39,171 nucleotides of DNA from an uncultured Oscillospiraceae bacterium. Lineage in GTDB: Bacteria; Bacillota; Clostridia; Oscillospirales; Ruminococcaceae. The notes under the pieces were generated by a model, which saw only the letters and a list, made by a program, of their open reading frames with translations, was not told the DNA's origin and did no database searches. Location: positions 1-39,171 of the forward strand of contig CAJTSP010000007.1 in NCBI GenBank assembly GCA_910578965.1, given 5' to 3'. This document shows positions 16,108 through 25,071 of this stretch, piece after piece; the first letter of the stretch is position 1; each line of letters begins with the position of its first letter. A program made the translations under genes and the position numbers.

Positions 16108-16136
16108 TTGACTTTGCAAGAAAAAAAGGGTATCCT
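16108..16136 (+). promoter_or_regulatory. Promoter of the split transketolase
   Basis: TTGACT (16108-16113) and TATCCT (16131-16136), 17 bases apart. The predicted start near 16143 leaves a leader of about 205 bases before the ATG at 16350. The leader holds no gene I trust and no riboswitch I recognise. Confidence 0.65.
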
Positions 16137-16349
16137 TATACCATTAACACACAGCGCAAAGGATGTAAGGGGTGATTTTGCCGGCTGCCCCTCCGGGGAC
16201 GGGACAAACGCCATAAAGCAAACGATAATAGCCGCTCTGCGGCCGTTATACCATGCCGCATCGCGGGGCTTGCCCCCGCACATAAGAGGGAAACGCACCC
16301 CGGCCGGCCTGCCGCTTGGGAGGCCCCGGGAGCAAAAGGGAGGGTATCC

Positions 16350-17171
16350 ATGAACACCGCCGAGCTTACAGCCGTCTGCCGGCAGGCGCGCCGGGACATC
16401 GTTAACATGCTGGCCGACGCAGGCAGCGGCCATCCGGGCGGCTCCTTGTCTGCCGTAGAGCTGATGGCCGCCGTATATTATACCCAACTGCGCATCGACC
16501 CCCAAAACCCCACCGACCCCCTGCGGGACCGGTTTGTGCTGAGCAAGGGCCACGCCGCGCCCTGCCTTTACGCCATTTTGGCGCAAAAGGGCTTTTTTGC
16601 ACGCGAGGAGCTTACCAAGCTGCGCAGGTTGCACGCGCTTTTGCAGGGGCACCCGGTAGTAGGCATCCCCGGGGTAGAGGCCAGTACCGGCAGCCTTGGG
16701 CAGGGGGTCTCGATGGCAACCGGCATGGCGCTGGGCGCAAAGGCGCAGGGGCAGGACATCAAGGTTTATACCATGCTGGGCGACGGCGAGCTGCAGGAGG
16801 GCCAGGTGTGGGAGGCTGCGATGGCAGCGGCCCATTATAAGCTGGACAACCTTACCGTAATCATCGACAACAACGGCCTGCAGATCGACGGGCCCAACGA
16901 CGAGGTGATGAGCCTGGGCAGCATTGCAGCCAAGTTTGCCGCCTTTGGCTTTGAGGTGTTTGAGCTGGCCGACGGGCACGACCTTGACGCCATTATAAAG
17001 GCGCTGGAGGCCCCGGTACACAGCCGGCCCAAGTGCATTTTGGCCCACACGGTCAAGGGCAGGGGCATATCGTATATGGAAAACCAGGTGGGCTGGCACG
17101 GCAAGGCCCCAAGCGACGAGCTGCGCAGGCAGGCGCTGGCCGAGCTGGCAAACGAGGAGGTGGACGGCTGA
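16350..17171 (+). CDS. Transketolase, N-terminal subunit
   Basis: Thiamine-diphosphate-binding half of a two-subunit transketolase, 273 residues. It has the substrate and cofactor blocks SGHPGGSLSAVELMAAVYY, DRFVLSKGHAAPCLYAIL, the ThDP/Mg motif beginning GDGELQEGQVWEA and continuing to the Asn of IIDNNGLQ, and AHTVKGRGISYME. Full-length transketolases are one chain of about 650 residues; here the chain is split, as in many Clostridia and archaea. The ATG follows AAAAGGGAGGGTATCC. Its TGA shares one base with the next ATG, so the two subunits are translationally coupled. Confidence 0.93.
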   Translation: MNTAELTAVCRQARRDIVNMLADAGSGHPGGSLSAVELMAAVYYTQLRIDPQNPTDPLRDRFVLSKGHAAPCLYAILAQKGFFAREELTKLRRLHALLQGHPVVGIPGVEASTGSLGQGVSMATGMALGAKAQGQDIKVYTMLGDGELQEGQVWEAAMAAAHYKLDNLTVIIDNNGLQIDGPNDEVMSLGSIAAKFAAFGFEVFELADGHDLDAIIKALEAPVHSRPKCILAHTVKGRGISYMENQVGWHGKAPSDELRRQALAELANEEVDG

Positions 17172-18112
17172 TGGCACAGATGAAAGCAACCCGGGCGGCC
17201 TACGGCGAGGCGCTGGCCGAGCTGGGGGCGGAAAACGACAAGCTGGTGGTGCTGGATGCCGACCTTTCCCACTCCACCATGACCGCCAAGTTTGCCGAAA
17301 AATTCCCCGACCGGTTTTTTAATGCCGGCATTGCCGAGGCCAACATGGTTTCGATGAGCGCCGGGCTTTCTACCATGGGGCTTGTGCCCTTTTGTTCGAG
17401 CTTTGCCATTTTTGGCACCGGCCGCGCCTACGAGCAGATCCGCAACAGCGTGGCCCATGCGCGCTTTAATGTAAAAATTGCCACCAGCCACGCCGGGGTA
17501 ACCTTGGGCGAGGACGGCGGCAGCCACCAGGCATTTGAGGACATTGCCCTGATGCGGGTGATCCCGGGCATGACGGTGGTGGTGCCCTGCGACGCGGGCG
17601 AGACAAAGCGCGCGGTGCGCGCCCTGGCCGCGATGAACGGCCCGGCCTACCTGCGCCTGGCGCGGCTGGCCAGCCCGGTGTTTGAGCGGGATATGCCCTT
17701 TGCGCTGGGCAAGGCAAACCTGCTGCGCGAGGGCGGCGACCTTGCGGTGTTTGTTTGCGGGCTGATGGTGCCCAAGGTGCTGGACGCCGCCGAGGCGCTG
17801 GCCGCCGAGGGCATCCAGGCGGCGGTGATCAACGTACACACAGTAAAGCCTATCGACGCCGAATGTGTGCTCAAATGGGCCGGCCGCTGCAAAAAGGTGC
17901 TTACGGTAGAGGAGCACAGCGTAATCGGGGGCCTTGGCGACGCGGTAGCCGGCGTGCTGATTGGCCACGGGGATTTTGCCTTTGAAAAGGTGGGCATCCA
18001 GGACCGGTTCGGCCAGAGCGGCACCCCGGACGAGCTGCTGGAGGAATACGGCCTGAGCACCGGCTGCATCACCGAGCGTATGCGCGCAATGGCAAAGCGG
18101 CAGGCCCTCTAA
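17171..18112 (+). CDS. Transketolase, C-terminal subunit
   Basis: The 313-residue pyrimidine-binding and C-terminal half of transketolase. The segment DRFFNAGIAEANMVSMSAGLS contains the conserved Glu that activates thiamine, FCSSFAIFGTGRAYEQIRNSVA follows, and THSHAGVT-like reads ATSHAGVTLGEDGGSHQAFEDIALMR. The C-terminal domain has VINVHTVKPIDAE and VEEHSVIGGLG. The start ATG at 17171 overlaps the stop of the N-terminal subunit by one base; a longer frame upstream lies within that gene. It is followed by the terminator at 18169. Confidence 0.93.
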   Translation: MAQMKATRAAYGEALAELGAENDKLVVLDADLSHSTMTAKFAEKFPDRFFNAGIAEANMVSMSAGLSTMGLVPFCSSFAIFGTGRAYEQIRNSVAHARFNVKIATSHAGVTLGEDGGSHQAFEDIALMRVIPGMTVVVPCDAGETKRAVRALAAMNGPAYLRLARLASPVFERDMPFALGKANLLREGGDLAVFVCGLMVPKVLDAAEALAAEGIQAAVINVHTVKPIDAECVLKWAGRCKKVLTVEEHSVIGGLGDAVAGVLIGHGDFAFEKVGIQDRFGQSGTPDELLEEYGLSTGCITERMRAMAKRQAL

Positions 18113-18168
18113 AAAGGGCGCATCACATCCCAAACGGCTGCAGTATAACCGTATTCCATCATATACCG

Positions 18169-18210
18169 ACGCCCCTCGAGAGATAACGGATCTCCCGAGG
18201 GGCGTTTCTT
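18169..18210 (+). terminator. Terminator after transketolase
   Basis: ACGCCCCTCGAGAGAT (18169-18184) pairs with ATCTCCCGAGGGGCGT (18190-18205) with one mismatch, followed by TTCTT. It lies 57 bases after the stop and faces the convergent lipoprotein gene. Confidence 0.85.
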
Positions 18211-18259
18211 GACCGGACGGCCGGGCCCGGCCGTTTTGGGATACGGGGCGCACACCCTT

Positions 18260-19159
18260 TTACGCAATGGCAAAGCCGCCCGCCTCGTACTGCCAGCCAC
18301 CCAAGGCGTCCTTGCGGGCGGTACAGTCTACAAAAAACAGCGCGCCCAGGCCGCTGCGCCATTTTTGGGCAGCAAAAAAGAGCGTATCGTCTTGCTGGGC
18401 CGCATTTTCGGTGGGGGTAAAGGAAAAAAAGAGCCCGTTTTCCCAATAGAGGTTTTCGGCGTCGATATAGCCTTCGTCGGCTAACTGCTGCCAGCTTCCG
18501 GTAAGAGGCTGCGTGCCGTGCAGCTCGGCAAACCGCCAGGCGATGCCCTCCCGCTCCGAGGACTCGGGCACCAGTGCCTCGCTGATCTCAAAGCCCATAT
18601 AGGCAATGTCGCCGTTGAGGCCGCTGTCCTCGGCCCAGAGGTCCTCAAATGCCTGCAAAACAAGGCCGCAGCGGTCATCCTGCCCGGAGGTAATCGCCTG
18701 TATGGCCACTACCCCCTCCGGCACGGCTGGGTAGGTTTCCAGCACATCGCCGGAATAGATCACGGTCAGCAGCATACCGTCTTGCAGCCGGCCGGAGTCG
18801 GCCGTTTGGTTGTCCAGCAAAACAGGGGTATCCCCCACCGTAAGCCGGTAGAGGGCGTCCCCCTCGCTGCGCTGGGCGGCCAGCAGCAGCTCCCCCTCGG
18901 CCGCGCCGTCCACAATGCGGCAGAGCAGGCTGCCCGTCTCCCCGCCGGGGGGCTCGTCCGGCCCGCCGGGGGCCGGGCTGCCGCCCGGCATACTGCCCGG
19001 CCCCCCGGCCCCGCTACTCGCGGCCGGGCCCGCTGCGCAGCCGGCCAGCAGCGCCGCGCAGAGCAAAAGGGCCAAAAGGGCCGGTGTCCGCCTTGAGCGC
19101 CGGTTTTGCAGGCCAATAGGATCCCTTGCCGCCCTGCGCCTTTTTTGCGTTCTGTCCAT
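18260..19159 (-). CDS. Predicted lipoprotein of unknown function
   Basis: A 299-residue secreted protein anchored by a lipidated Cys. After a basic N-terminus (MDRTQKRRRAARD) and a hydrophobic stretch, the lipobox LLAGC puts Cys41 at the cleavage site. A Gly/Pro/Ser-rich linker (about 45-75) leads to a globular part. The C-terminal KWRSGLGALFFVDCTAR segment is the best conserved-looking block, but I cannot tie it to a characterised family. The start at 19159 has AAAGGAGG nine bases upstream; earlier in-frame ATGs lack it and would break the signal peptide. It stands alone on the minus strand between the pgcA terminator and the transketolase terminator. Confidence 0.8.
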   Translation of the reverse strand: MDRTQKRRRAARDPIGLQNRRSRRTPALLALLLCAALLAGCAAGPAASSGAGGPGSMPGGSPAPGGPDEPPGGETGSLLCRIVDGAAEGELLLAAQRSEGDALYRLTVGDTPVLLDNQTADSGRLQDGMLLTVIYSGDVLETYPAVPEGVVAIQAITSGQDDRCGLVLQAFEDLWAEDSGLNGDIAYMGFEISEALVPESSEREGIAWRFAELHGTQPLTGSWQQLADEGYIDAENLYWENGLFFSFTPTENAAQQDDTLFFAAQKWRSGLGALFFVDCTARKDALGGWQYEAGGFAIA

Positions 19160-19354
19160 ACCATCCGCCTCCTTTTTCGGGGAGCTTTGCTTCAAGCCCT
19201 TTGCCCTAAATACGCACCGGGCACGCGGATTATTGCAGCCGGGCAGGCTTACGGCGGGATATTTAGAAACGCAAGGCCGGGGCGCGGGCGCCAAGCCGGG
19301 GCGAAGAGGTGCAAAAGCCCGCCGGGGCCGATGCACACAAACAGTGCCGGACGC

Positions 19355-19398
19355 AAAAGCCCCGCGCGGTGTGCCTTGTACGGTACGCCGCGCGGGGC
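19355..19398 (-). terminator. Terminator after the phosphohexomutase
   Basis: On the minus strand GCCCCGCGCGG (plus 19388-19398) pairs with CCGCGCGGGGC (plus 19359-19369), a perfect 11-bp stem, followed by TTTT. It lies 90 bases after the stop of the mutase. Confidence 0.75.
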
Positions 19399-19487
19399 CC
19401 CTGCTGTCAGTTTTGTTTATGCCGGGCCGGCTCCAAGGCCCTGCGCCCTACCGACCATGCCGGATGCGGCCGCTTTAGGGGCCCTGC

Positions 19488-21200
19488 CTACGCCAGCACC
19501 GGCTTAAGGGCCGCCGCCAGGGCTTCCTTTTGGGCCTCGGCCTCGGCAAGGTCCTTGCCCAGGGTGGTAAAGTAGGTCTTGATCTTGGGCTCGGTGCCGC
19601 TGGGGCGCACCACCACGGTGGCGCCGCCCTCAAGGCTGTAGATCAGCACGTTGGCGGCGGGCAGGCCGGTGGGCCTGCTGGAGCCGGCAACAAGGTCGGT
19701 GATGGTGCCGGCCTTGTAATCGGCCGCCACGGTAACGGCGTGGCCCGCAAACTCCTTGGGCGGGTCATCCCGCAGGCTTTGCATGATGCCGGCCATCTTG
19801 TCCATGCCCGAAAGGCCGGGGAACTCAAAGCTGTCCACCTTGTTAAGGTACCGGCCGTACTGGGCGTAGATGCGATCCAGCTCTTCCTTGATCGAGGAGC
19901 CCTTGCTTCGGTAGTAGGCGGCCATCTCGCAGATCAGCATGCTGCCCACCACGGCGTCCTTGTCCCGCACATAGCTGCCGGCCAGGTAGCCGTAGCTCTC
20001 CTCAAAGCCAAAGACGAACCGCTCCACCTCGCCGGCTGCCTCAAGGGCAGCAATCTGGTCGCCGATCCACTTAAAGCCGGTCAGCACGTTGCGGCACTCC
20101 ACCCCGTAGTGCGCGGCCACCACGTCGGCCAGCGGGGTGGACACGATCGACTTGACGCAGACCGGGTCTTTTGGCATGGTGCCGGCCTCGATGCGGCCGG
20201 CGCAGATGTAATCCAGCAGCAAAACGCCCACCTCGTTGCCGCTCAAAAGCTCGTAGCTGCCGTCCTTGCAGCGCACCGCGATGCCCACCCGGTCGGCGTC
20301 CGGGTCGGTGGCCAGCATCAGGTCGGCCCCGGAACTTTTGGCCAGCTCCAGCCCCAGGCGCAGCGCCTCAAAAATTTCGGGGTTGGGATAGGGGCAGGTG
20401 GGGAAGTTGCCGTCCGGGTCTTTCTGCTCGGGCACGATGGTAATGTCGGTAACGCCAATATCGCCCAGCACCCGGGTCACCGGCACAAGGCCGCTGCCGT
20501 TGAGCGGGCTGTACACCAGCTTCAGCCCGGCGGTTTTGCACAGGCCCGGCCGCACCTGGCGGCTCTCGATGGCGGCATAAAGGGCCTCGCAGCAGTCCTC
20601 GCCCACATACTGGATCAGCCCGGCGGCCAGCCCCTCGTCAAAGGGCATGGTTTTGGCCCCGGTAAGTACGTCGGTTTTTTGAATCTCGGCATATACAATG
20701 TCGGCGGCCTCATCGGTCATCTGGCAGCCGTCCGGCCCATAGGCCTTGTAGCCGTTGTACCTGGCGGGGTTGTGGCTGGCTGTAACCATAATGCCCGCGT
20801 TGCACTGGTAGTAGCGGGTGGCAAAGCTGAGGGCTGGCACCGGCATCAGGGCCTTGTAGATGCGCACCTTGACCCCGTTGGCCGCCAGCACCTCGGCGGC
20901 GGTGCGGGCAAACACATCGCTCTTGATGCGGCTGTCGTAGCTGATGGCAACCGCCTGGCTGCCGCCCTGGGCCTTGACCCAGTTGGCCAGGCCCTGGGTG
21001 GCCTGCCGCACCACGTATACGTTCATCCGGTTGGTGCCCGCGCCCAGCACCCCGCGCAGGCCGGCCGTACCAAATTTGAGCGAGACGGCAAACCGATCCT
21101 TGATGGCGTCGTCGTCCCCCTGGATGGCGGCAAGCTCGGGGGCAAGGTCGGCATCGTCCAGCGAAGCGGCCAACCAGCGTTCGTATTCCGCTTTATACAT
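19488..21200 (-). CDS. pgcA: Phosphoglucomutase/phosphomannomutase family protein
   Basis: Interconverts hexose 1- and 6-phosphates; with GalU it links glycolysis to UDP-glucose. The 570-residue protein has all four signatures of the alpha-D-phosphohexomutase superfamily. These are the phosphoserine loop TASHNPARYNGYK with Ser142, the Mg loop ATDPDADRVG, the sugar loop GFEESYGYL and the phosphate loop RPSGTEPKIKTYF. Length and the start MYKAEYERWLAASL fit the PgcA group of Firmicutes (phosphoglucomutase/phosphoribomutase). I chose the ATG at 21200 because the family homology begins there; a longer frame adds 28 odd residues. Its ribosome site is weak (AGCAGGTG). Confidence 0.92.
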   Translation of the reverse strand: MYKAEYERWLAASLDDADLAPELAAIQGDDDAIKDRFAVSLKFGTAGLRGVLGAGTNRMNVYVVRQATQGLANWVKAQGGSQAVAISYDSRIKSDVFARTAAEVLAANGVKVRIYKALMPVPALSFATRYYQCNAGIMVTASHNPARYNGYKAYGPDGCQMTDEAADIVYAEIQKTDVLTGAKTMPFDEGLAAGLIQYVGEDCCEALYAAIESRQVRPGLCKTAGLKLVYSPLNGSGLVPVTRVLGDIGVTDITIVPEQKDPDGNFPTCPYPNPEIFEALRLGLELAKSSGADLMLATDPDADRVGIAVRCKDGSYELLSGNEVGVLLLDYICAGRIEAGTMPKDPVCVKSIVSTPLADVVAAHYGVECRNVLTGFKWIGDQIAALEAAGEVERFVFGFEESYGYLAGSYVRDKDAVVGSMLICEMAAYYRSKGSSIKEELDRIYAQYGRYLNKVDSFEFPGLSGMDKMAGIMQSLRDDPPKEFAGHAVTVAADYKAGTITDLVAGSSRPTGLPAANVLIYSLEGGATVVVRPSGTEPKIKTYFTTLGKDLAEAEAQKEALAAALKPVLA

Positions 21201-21290
21201 CAAAATACACCTGCTTTCCGGGCAGGGGCAAAAGCGCTGCCCTTTTTGCGCGCATGCGCGAATACTTTTGGGAAAAATACCCAATTCTTA

Positions 21291-21318
21291 TGATAAATCT
21301 TTCGGGAGGGATTGTCAA
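21291..21318 (-). promoter_or_regulatory. Promoter of the phosphohexomutase
   Basis: Minus strand: TTGACA (plus 21313-21318) and TATCAT (plus 21291-21296) with a 16-base spacer, about 90 bases before the ATG. This separates the mutase from comM, which ends at 21419. Confidence 0.7.
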
Positions 21319-21418
21319 TGCCGCCCAAGGCAAAGCGGCGGCGACCGGCCCATGCGCCCGGCCGCCGCCGGGCACATGGATGTTTTGGAGCGGCGCCTTA
21401 CTTACCTTATGTATTAGA

Positions 21419-23008
21419 TTAGAGGTTGTACCAATATTTGCGGTCGAGGCTGCGGTACTGCAGCGCCTCGGCCACCTGCGCGGCGGTAAGCGGTGCGGCG
21501 CAGCGCGGCGCACCGCCCGGCCGCCCAACGCCGCCCGGCAAGGCGCTTCCGAGGCCGGCGCCCTCCAGGTCGGCAATCGTGCGGGCCACCCGCAGCACCC
21601 GGTCGTACGCGCGGGCCGAAAGGCCCAGCCGGCCAAAGGCGTCCCGCAAAAGGGCTGCGGCCTCCGGGCCGGGCCGGCAGTAACGCCGCACCAACGCGGC
21701 GGGAAGCTGCGCGTTGCAGCACACGCCGCTGCCCGCGTACCGGGCCTGCTGCACCGCCCGCGCGGCCGTAACCCGGGCGCGGATGGCGGCGCTTGGCTCG
21801 CCGCCGGCCTCCCCCGCAAGGTCCTCGTAGGCTACCGGCGCTACCTCCACATGCAGGTCGATCCGGTCCAGCAGCGGGCCGCTAATCTTTTGGCGGTAAC
21901 GGTCGATGGCACTGGGCAGGCAGGTGCAGGGCCGGGCAGGATGCCCAAAATAGCCGCAGCGGCAGGGGTTCATGGCGGCCACAAGGGTGAGCCGGCTGGG
22001 GTAAACGGCACTGCCCGCCACCCGGCTTACCGTAACCACCCCGTCCTCCAGAGGCTGTCGCAACACCTCGAGGGCCTCGCGGCGAAACTCGGGCAGCTCG
22101 TCCAAAAAAAGCACCCCGCAGTGGGCCAGGCTCACCTCGCCCGGCCTTGGCGAAGAGCCCCCACCCGAAAGCGCCGCCGCGCTGACACTGTGATGCGGGC
22201 TGCGGAAGGGCCGCGCCGTAACCAGCCCGCCGCCGGGCGGCAGCAGCCCCGCCACCGAATAGATGCCGGTAACCTCAACGGCCTCTTCCCGGGTAAGGGG
22301 CGGCAGGATACCGGGCAGCCGCCGGGCCAGCATGGACTTGCCCGTACCGGGCGGGCCTACCAGCAGGATGTTGTGCCCGCCGGCCGCCGCAATCTCCAGC
22401 GCGCGGCGGGCCTCCGGCTGGCCGTGCACATCCGCAAAGTCGGCAAAGGCGCCCTCCTGCCGGGGGTCAAAGCCGGTGCAGGCCGCCGGAGTAAGCGCCG
22501 CATTGCCCCGCAGATGCTCCACCACCTCGGCCGCGGTGTGGGCCGGGTAGACGCAAAGCCCCTCGGCCACCGCCGCCTCGGCCGCGTTGTCGGCCGGCAC
22601 AAACAGCTCCCGCACACCGCAGGCGGCCGCCTGCAGGGCCATGGGCAAAACGCCAGCCACCGGGCGCAGGCTACCGTCCAGCGAGAGCTCGCCCACAAAG
22701 GCGCGCTCCGGGCCGGGCAGGGGCAGTTGCCCCGAGGCACACAGCAGGGCCAGCAGCACCGGGAGGTCGTACACCGGGCCGGTTTTGCGGGTGTCGGCCG
22801 GGGCCAGGTTTACCGTGATGCGGCTGGCCGGCCAGGGGTATTTGAGGTTTTTGCAGGCACTGCGCACCCGGTCGGCGCTTTCCTTTACAGCGCTGTCCGG
22901 CAGGCCAACAATGGTAAAGCCCGGCAGCCCCCCGCTGATATCGGCCTCGGCCGTAACGCTAAAGCCGGCCAAAGCGCGCACGCCAAGGCTCTGGATGGAT
23001 GCAAACAT
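21419..23008 (-). CDS. comM: ComM/YifB-family Mg-chelatase-like ATPase
   Basis: AAA+ ATPase of 529 residues. The N-terminal ChlI-like/Lon-type domain (MFASIQSLGVRALAGFSVTAEADISGGLPGFTIVGLPDSAVKES in family terms, residues 1-44) is followed by Walker A GPPGTGKS at 218-225, Walker B VLFLDELPEF and the C-terminal domain with AMNPCRCGYFGHP and its cysteines. In competent bacteria ComM is a helicase that extends heteroduplex during natural transformation; in others the role is less known. The Cys-rich CRCGYFGHPARPCTC insertion is typical of the family. The ATG at 23008 has GGGAGGGGAGGG upstream. Identification is firm, function inferred. Confidence 0.93.
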   Translation of the reverse strand: MFASIQSLGVRALAGFSVTAEADISGGLPGFTIVGLPDSAVKESADRVRSACKNLKYPWPASRITVNLAPADTRKTGPVYDLPVLLALLCASGQLPLPGPERAFVGELSLDGSLRPVAGVLPMALQAAACGVRELFVPADNAAEAAVAEGLCVYPAHTAAEVVEHLRGNAALTPAACTGFDPRQEGAFADFADVHGQPEARRALEIAAAGGHNILLVGPPGTGKSMLARRLPGILPPLTREEAVEVTGIYSVAGLLPPGGGLVTARPFRSPHHSVSAAALSGGGSSPRPGEVSLAHCGVLFLDELPEFRREALEVLRQPLEDGVVTVSRVAGSAVYPSRLTLVAAMNPCRCGYFGHPARPCTCLPSAIDRYRQKISGPLLDRIDLHVEVAPVAYEDLAGEAGGEPSAAIRARVTAARAVQQARYAGSGVCCNAQLPAALVRRYCRPGPEAAALLRDAFGRLGLSARAYDRVLRVARTIADLEGAGLGSALPGGVGRPGGAPRCAAPLTAAQVAEALQYRSLDRKYWYNL

Positions 23009-23206
23009 GGCCCTCCCCTCCCTGTTTCAAGCGGTTTTTACTGCCGGGCCGGGCAGCGGATAAGCGCCAAGGGCCCCAGGCCTGCGGCAACCGCCAACAG
23101 CCTTTCCCACCCTGGCCGGGCGGCAAACGGGAAAGTGATGCGCCTGCGGGCCTTGCGGCCCCGGTTCGCGGCAAAACCGCGCTCAAAAGGCCCTGCGGCA
23201 GCCGCC

Positions 23207-23241
23207 AAAAATGCGGGCGGCCCGGCGAAAGGGCCGCCCGC
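23207..23241 (-). terminator. Terminator-like hairpin in the comM leader
   Basis: On the minus strand GCGGGCGGCCC and GGGCCGCCCGC form a perfect 11-bp stem with a 7-base loop, then A and TTTTT. It may end asnB transcripts (144 bases past the asnB stop) or attenuate comM, since the probable comM promoter lies just upstream of it. Confidence 0.7.
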
Positions 23242-23267
23242 AGGCGCTGTTTCCACAGGATACTGTT

Positions 23268-23296
23268 AGTATACCATCCCAGGGCCCGGCGGGCAA
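23268..23296 (-). promoter_or_regulatory. Probable comM promoter
   Basis: Minus strand: TTGCCC (plus 23291-23296) and TATACT (plus 23268-23273), 17 bases apart. The predicted start near 23261 gives a 250-base leader that contains the hairpin at 23207-23241. Confidence 0.5.
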
Positions 23297-23384
23297 TGGG
23301 TTTTGCACGGGGGACCATACCACGCACCTCTTACGGCCCGGCCGCGGAAACGCGTGCTGCCCGGTATCTGCGCCGTCCTGCCCC

Positions 23385-24962
23385 CTACACCCCACTTGCA
23401 CCGTAGTTTTTGAGCGCCCGGGCCGAGGGGTCGTTTACGTCGCAGCCCTCCCAAGCCTTATTGGGCATCCAGAACCCTGCAATCATCTCGCTTTGCCCGG
23501 GGTAATAGCGTTCAAAAATTTCCCGATAGAGCAGCGATTCTTTGGTAAAGGGCCGCGCATAAGCGTATTTTTTGCGCAGCCGCTCGTATTCCTCGTCCGT
23601 ATAATATCCTGCGGCGTATTCCTTGAGATAGTCCACCATCGAATGCCCCACCGCGTCCGAAAAGGCGGCCTTTTCGCGCCAGAGAATCCCGTCTGGCAGG
23701 TATCCGCCCTCAAAAGCCTTGCGCAGCAGATACTTGCCCTTGCCATAGCGGTTGAGCTTTTTTTCGGGGTCTATTGCCATAACGTACTCCACAAAATCGA
23801 GATCGCCAAAGGGTACCCGCGCCTCGAGGGAATTAACCGAGATGCACCGGTCGGCCCGCAAAACGTCGTACATATGCAGCTCCCGCACCCGCTTTTGCGC
23901 CTCCTGCTGGAAAGCGGCGGCATCCGGCGCAAAATCGGTGTATTTGTAGCCAAACAGCTCATCCGAAATCTCGCCGGTCAGCAGCACACGGATGTCGGTG
24001 CGCCGGCGGATGGCCTTGCAGACGAGGTACATGCCGATGCTGGCCCGGATGGTGGTGATGTCAAAGCTGCCCAGCAACTCGACGACCGGCTCGAGGGCAG
24101 CCAGTACATCCTCCTTGGTAATGATGACCTCGGTGTGCTCGCTGTGGATATATTCGGCCACCTGCCGGGCATACTTGAGGTCGATGGCGTCACCGCTCAT
24201 GCCAACAGCAAAGGTACGGATGGAAGTTTTGGCCTTTTGGGCAGCAATAGCGCATACCAGCGAGGAATCCAGCCCGCCGGAGAGCAAAAAGCCCACCTTG
24301 GCGTCGGCCGCCAGGCGCTTTTCCACCCCGGCAATGAGCTTTTGGCGGATGTTTTGGCAAACGGCCTCCACCGGGTCGGTGCAAACCGCATTGACCTGTG
24401 CAATATCCCGGTAGCAGACAAACCTGCCGCCCTTGTAATAATGCCCCGGCGGGAAAGGACGGATCCGGTCCGCAATCCCCACCAGGTTTTTGGGCTCGCT
24501 GGCAAACACCATGGTATTGCCCGCGTCCCTGCCATAGTAGAGCGGCCGGATACCGATTGGGTCCCGCGCAGCGATGAACTCATCCGCCTCGCCGTCGTAG
24601 AGCACACAGGCAAACTCGGCGTCCAGCATCCTGAACATATCCACCCCATATTCGCGGTACATCGGCAAAAGCACCTCGCAGTCCGACCCGCTTACAAAGG
24701 TGTACTTTTTTTCGAGCTGCTTTTTGATGGCCTCAAACCCATAGATTTCCCCGTTGCAGACCAGGGCGCTTTTGCCCAATGCAAAGGGCTGCATCCCCGC
24801 CTCGCCCGGGCCCATAATGGCCAGCCGGTGAAAGCCCAGCAGGCCGCCCCCGGCCGCCCGCACCCGGGTATCGTCCGGCCCGCGGCTGTGTGTACGGCCA
24901 AACCCCTGCCAAAACGCCTTTTCGCTGGCCGGACGGCCGCAGTACCCAATAATGGAGCACAT
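23385..24962 (-). CDS. asnB: Asparagine synthetase, glutamine-hydrolysing
   Basis: Makes asparagine from aspartate, glutamine and ATP. The 525-residue protein starts MCSIIGYCG, with Cys2 the glutaminase nucleophile after Met removal. The N-terminal Ntn domain has SRGPDD, LGFHRLAIMG and NGEIYG. The synthetase domain begins near residue 200 with the PP-loop SGGLDSSL at 228-235, then LLTGEISDELFGY and the EARVPF and LLRKAFEGGYLPDGILWREKAAFSD segments (family blocks). The length matches AsnB. It has its own consensus promoter with a hairpin right after it, which suggests regulated elongation. Identification is firm. Confidence 0.95.
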   Translation of the reverse strand: MCSIIGYCGRPASEKAFWQGFGRTHSRGPDDTRVRAAGGGLLGFHRLAIMGPGEAGMQPFALGKSALVCNGEIYGFEAIKKQLEKKYTFVSGSDCEVLLPMYREYGVDMFRMLDAEFACVLYDGEADEFIAARDPIGIRPLYYGRDAGNTMVFASEPKNLVGIADRIRPFPPGHYYKGGRFVCYRDIAQVNAVCTDPVEAVCQNIRQKLIAGVEKRLAADAKVGFLLSGGLDSSLVCAIAAQKAKTSIRTFAVGMSGDAIDLKYARQVAEYIHSEHTEVIITKEDVLAALEPVVELLGSFDITTIRASIGMYLVCKAIRRRTDIRVLLTGEISDELFGYKYTDFAPDAAAFQQEAQKRVRELHMYDVLRADRCISVNSLEARVPFGDLDFVEYVMAIDPEKKLNRYGKGKYLLRKAFEGGYLPDGILWREKAAFSDAVGHSMVDYLKEYAAGYYTDEEYERLRKKYAYARPFTKESLLYREIFERYYPGQSEMIAGFWMPNKAWEGCDVNDPSARALKNYGASGV

Positions 24963-25024
24963 GTCTGCCCCCTCCCATCCCTCTCATTACTGTGCCCGCG
25001 GCCCTTTTGCAGCCAGCCGCAAGC

Positions 25025-25060
25025 AAAAAAGCAAAGGCGCCCTTTGCAAGACGCCTTTGC
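25025..25060 (-). promoter_or_regulatory. Terminator-like hairpin at the 5' end of the asnB transcript
   Basis: Reading the minus strand, GCAAAGGCG (plus 25052-25060) pairs with CGCCTTTGC (plus 25031-25039) and is followed by TTTTTT (plus 25025-25030). The predicted transcription start is about plus 25065, so the hairpin spans roughly +6 to +35. There is no gene upstream on this strand that it could end; the permease stops at 25134 and the promoter lies between. Confidence 0.75.
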
Positions 25061-25071
25061 CTTTATGCTGC

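Noticed and set aside
16108..16353. 81-residue frame in the transketolase leader
   Set aside because: It starts at the -35 region of the promoter, so most of it could not be translated from the predicted transcript, and it has no recognisable domain.
24963..25071. T-box leader for asnB
   Set aside because: The leader is only about 100 bases with a 9-bp terminator-like stem at its very start; there is no room for stem I or the T-box bulge.
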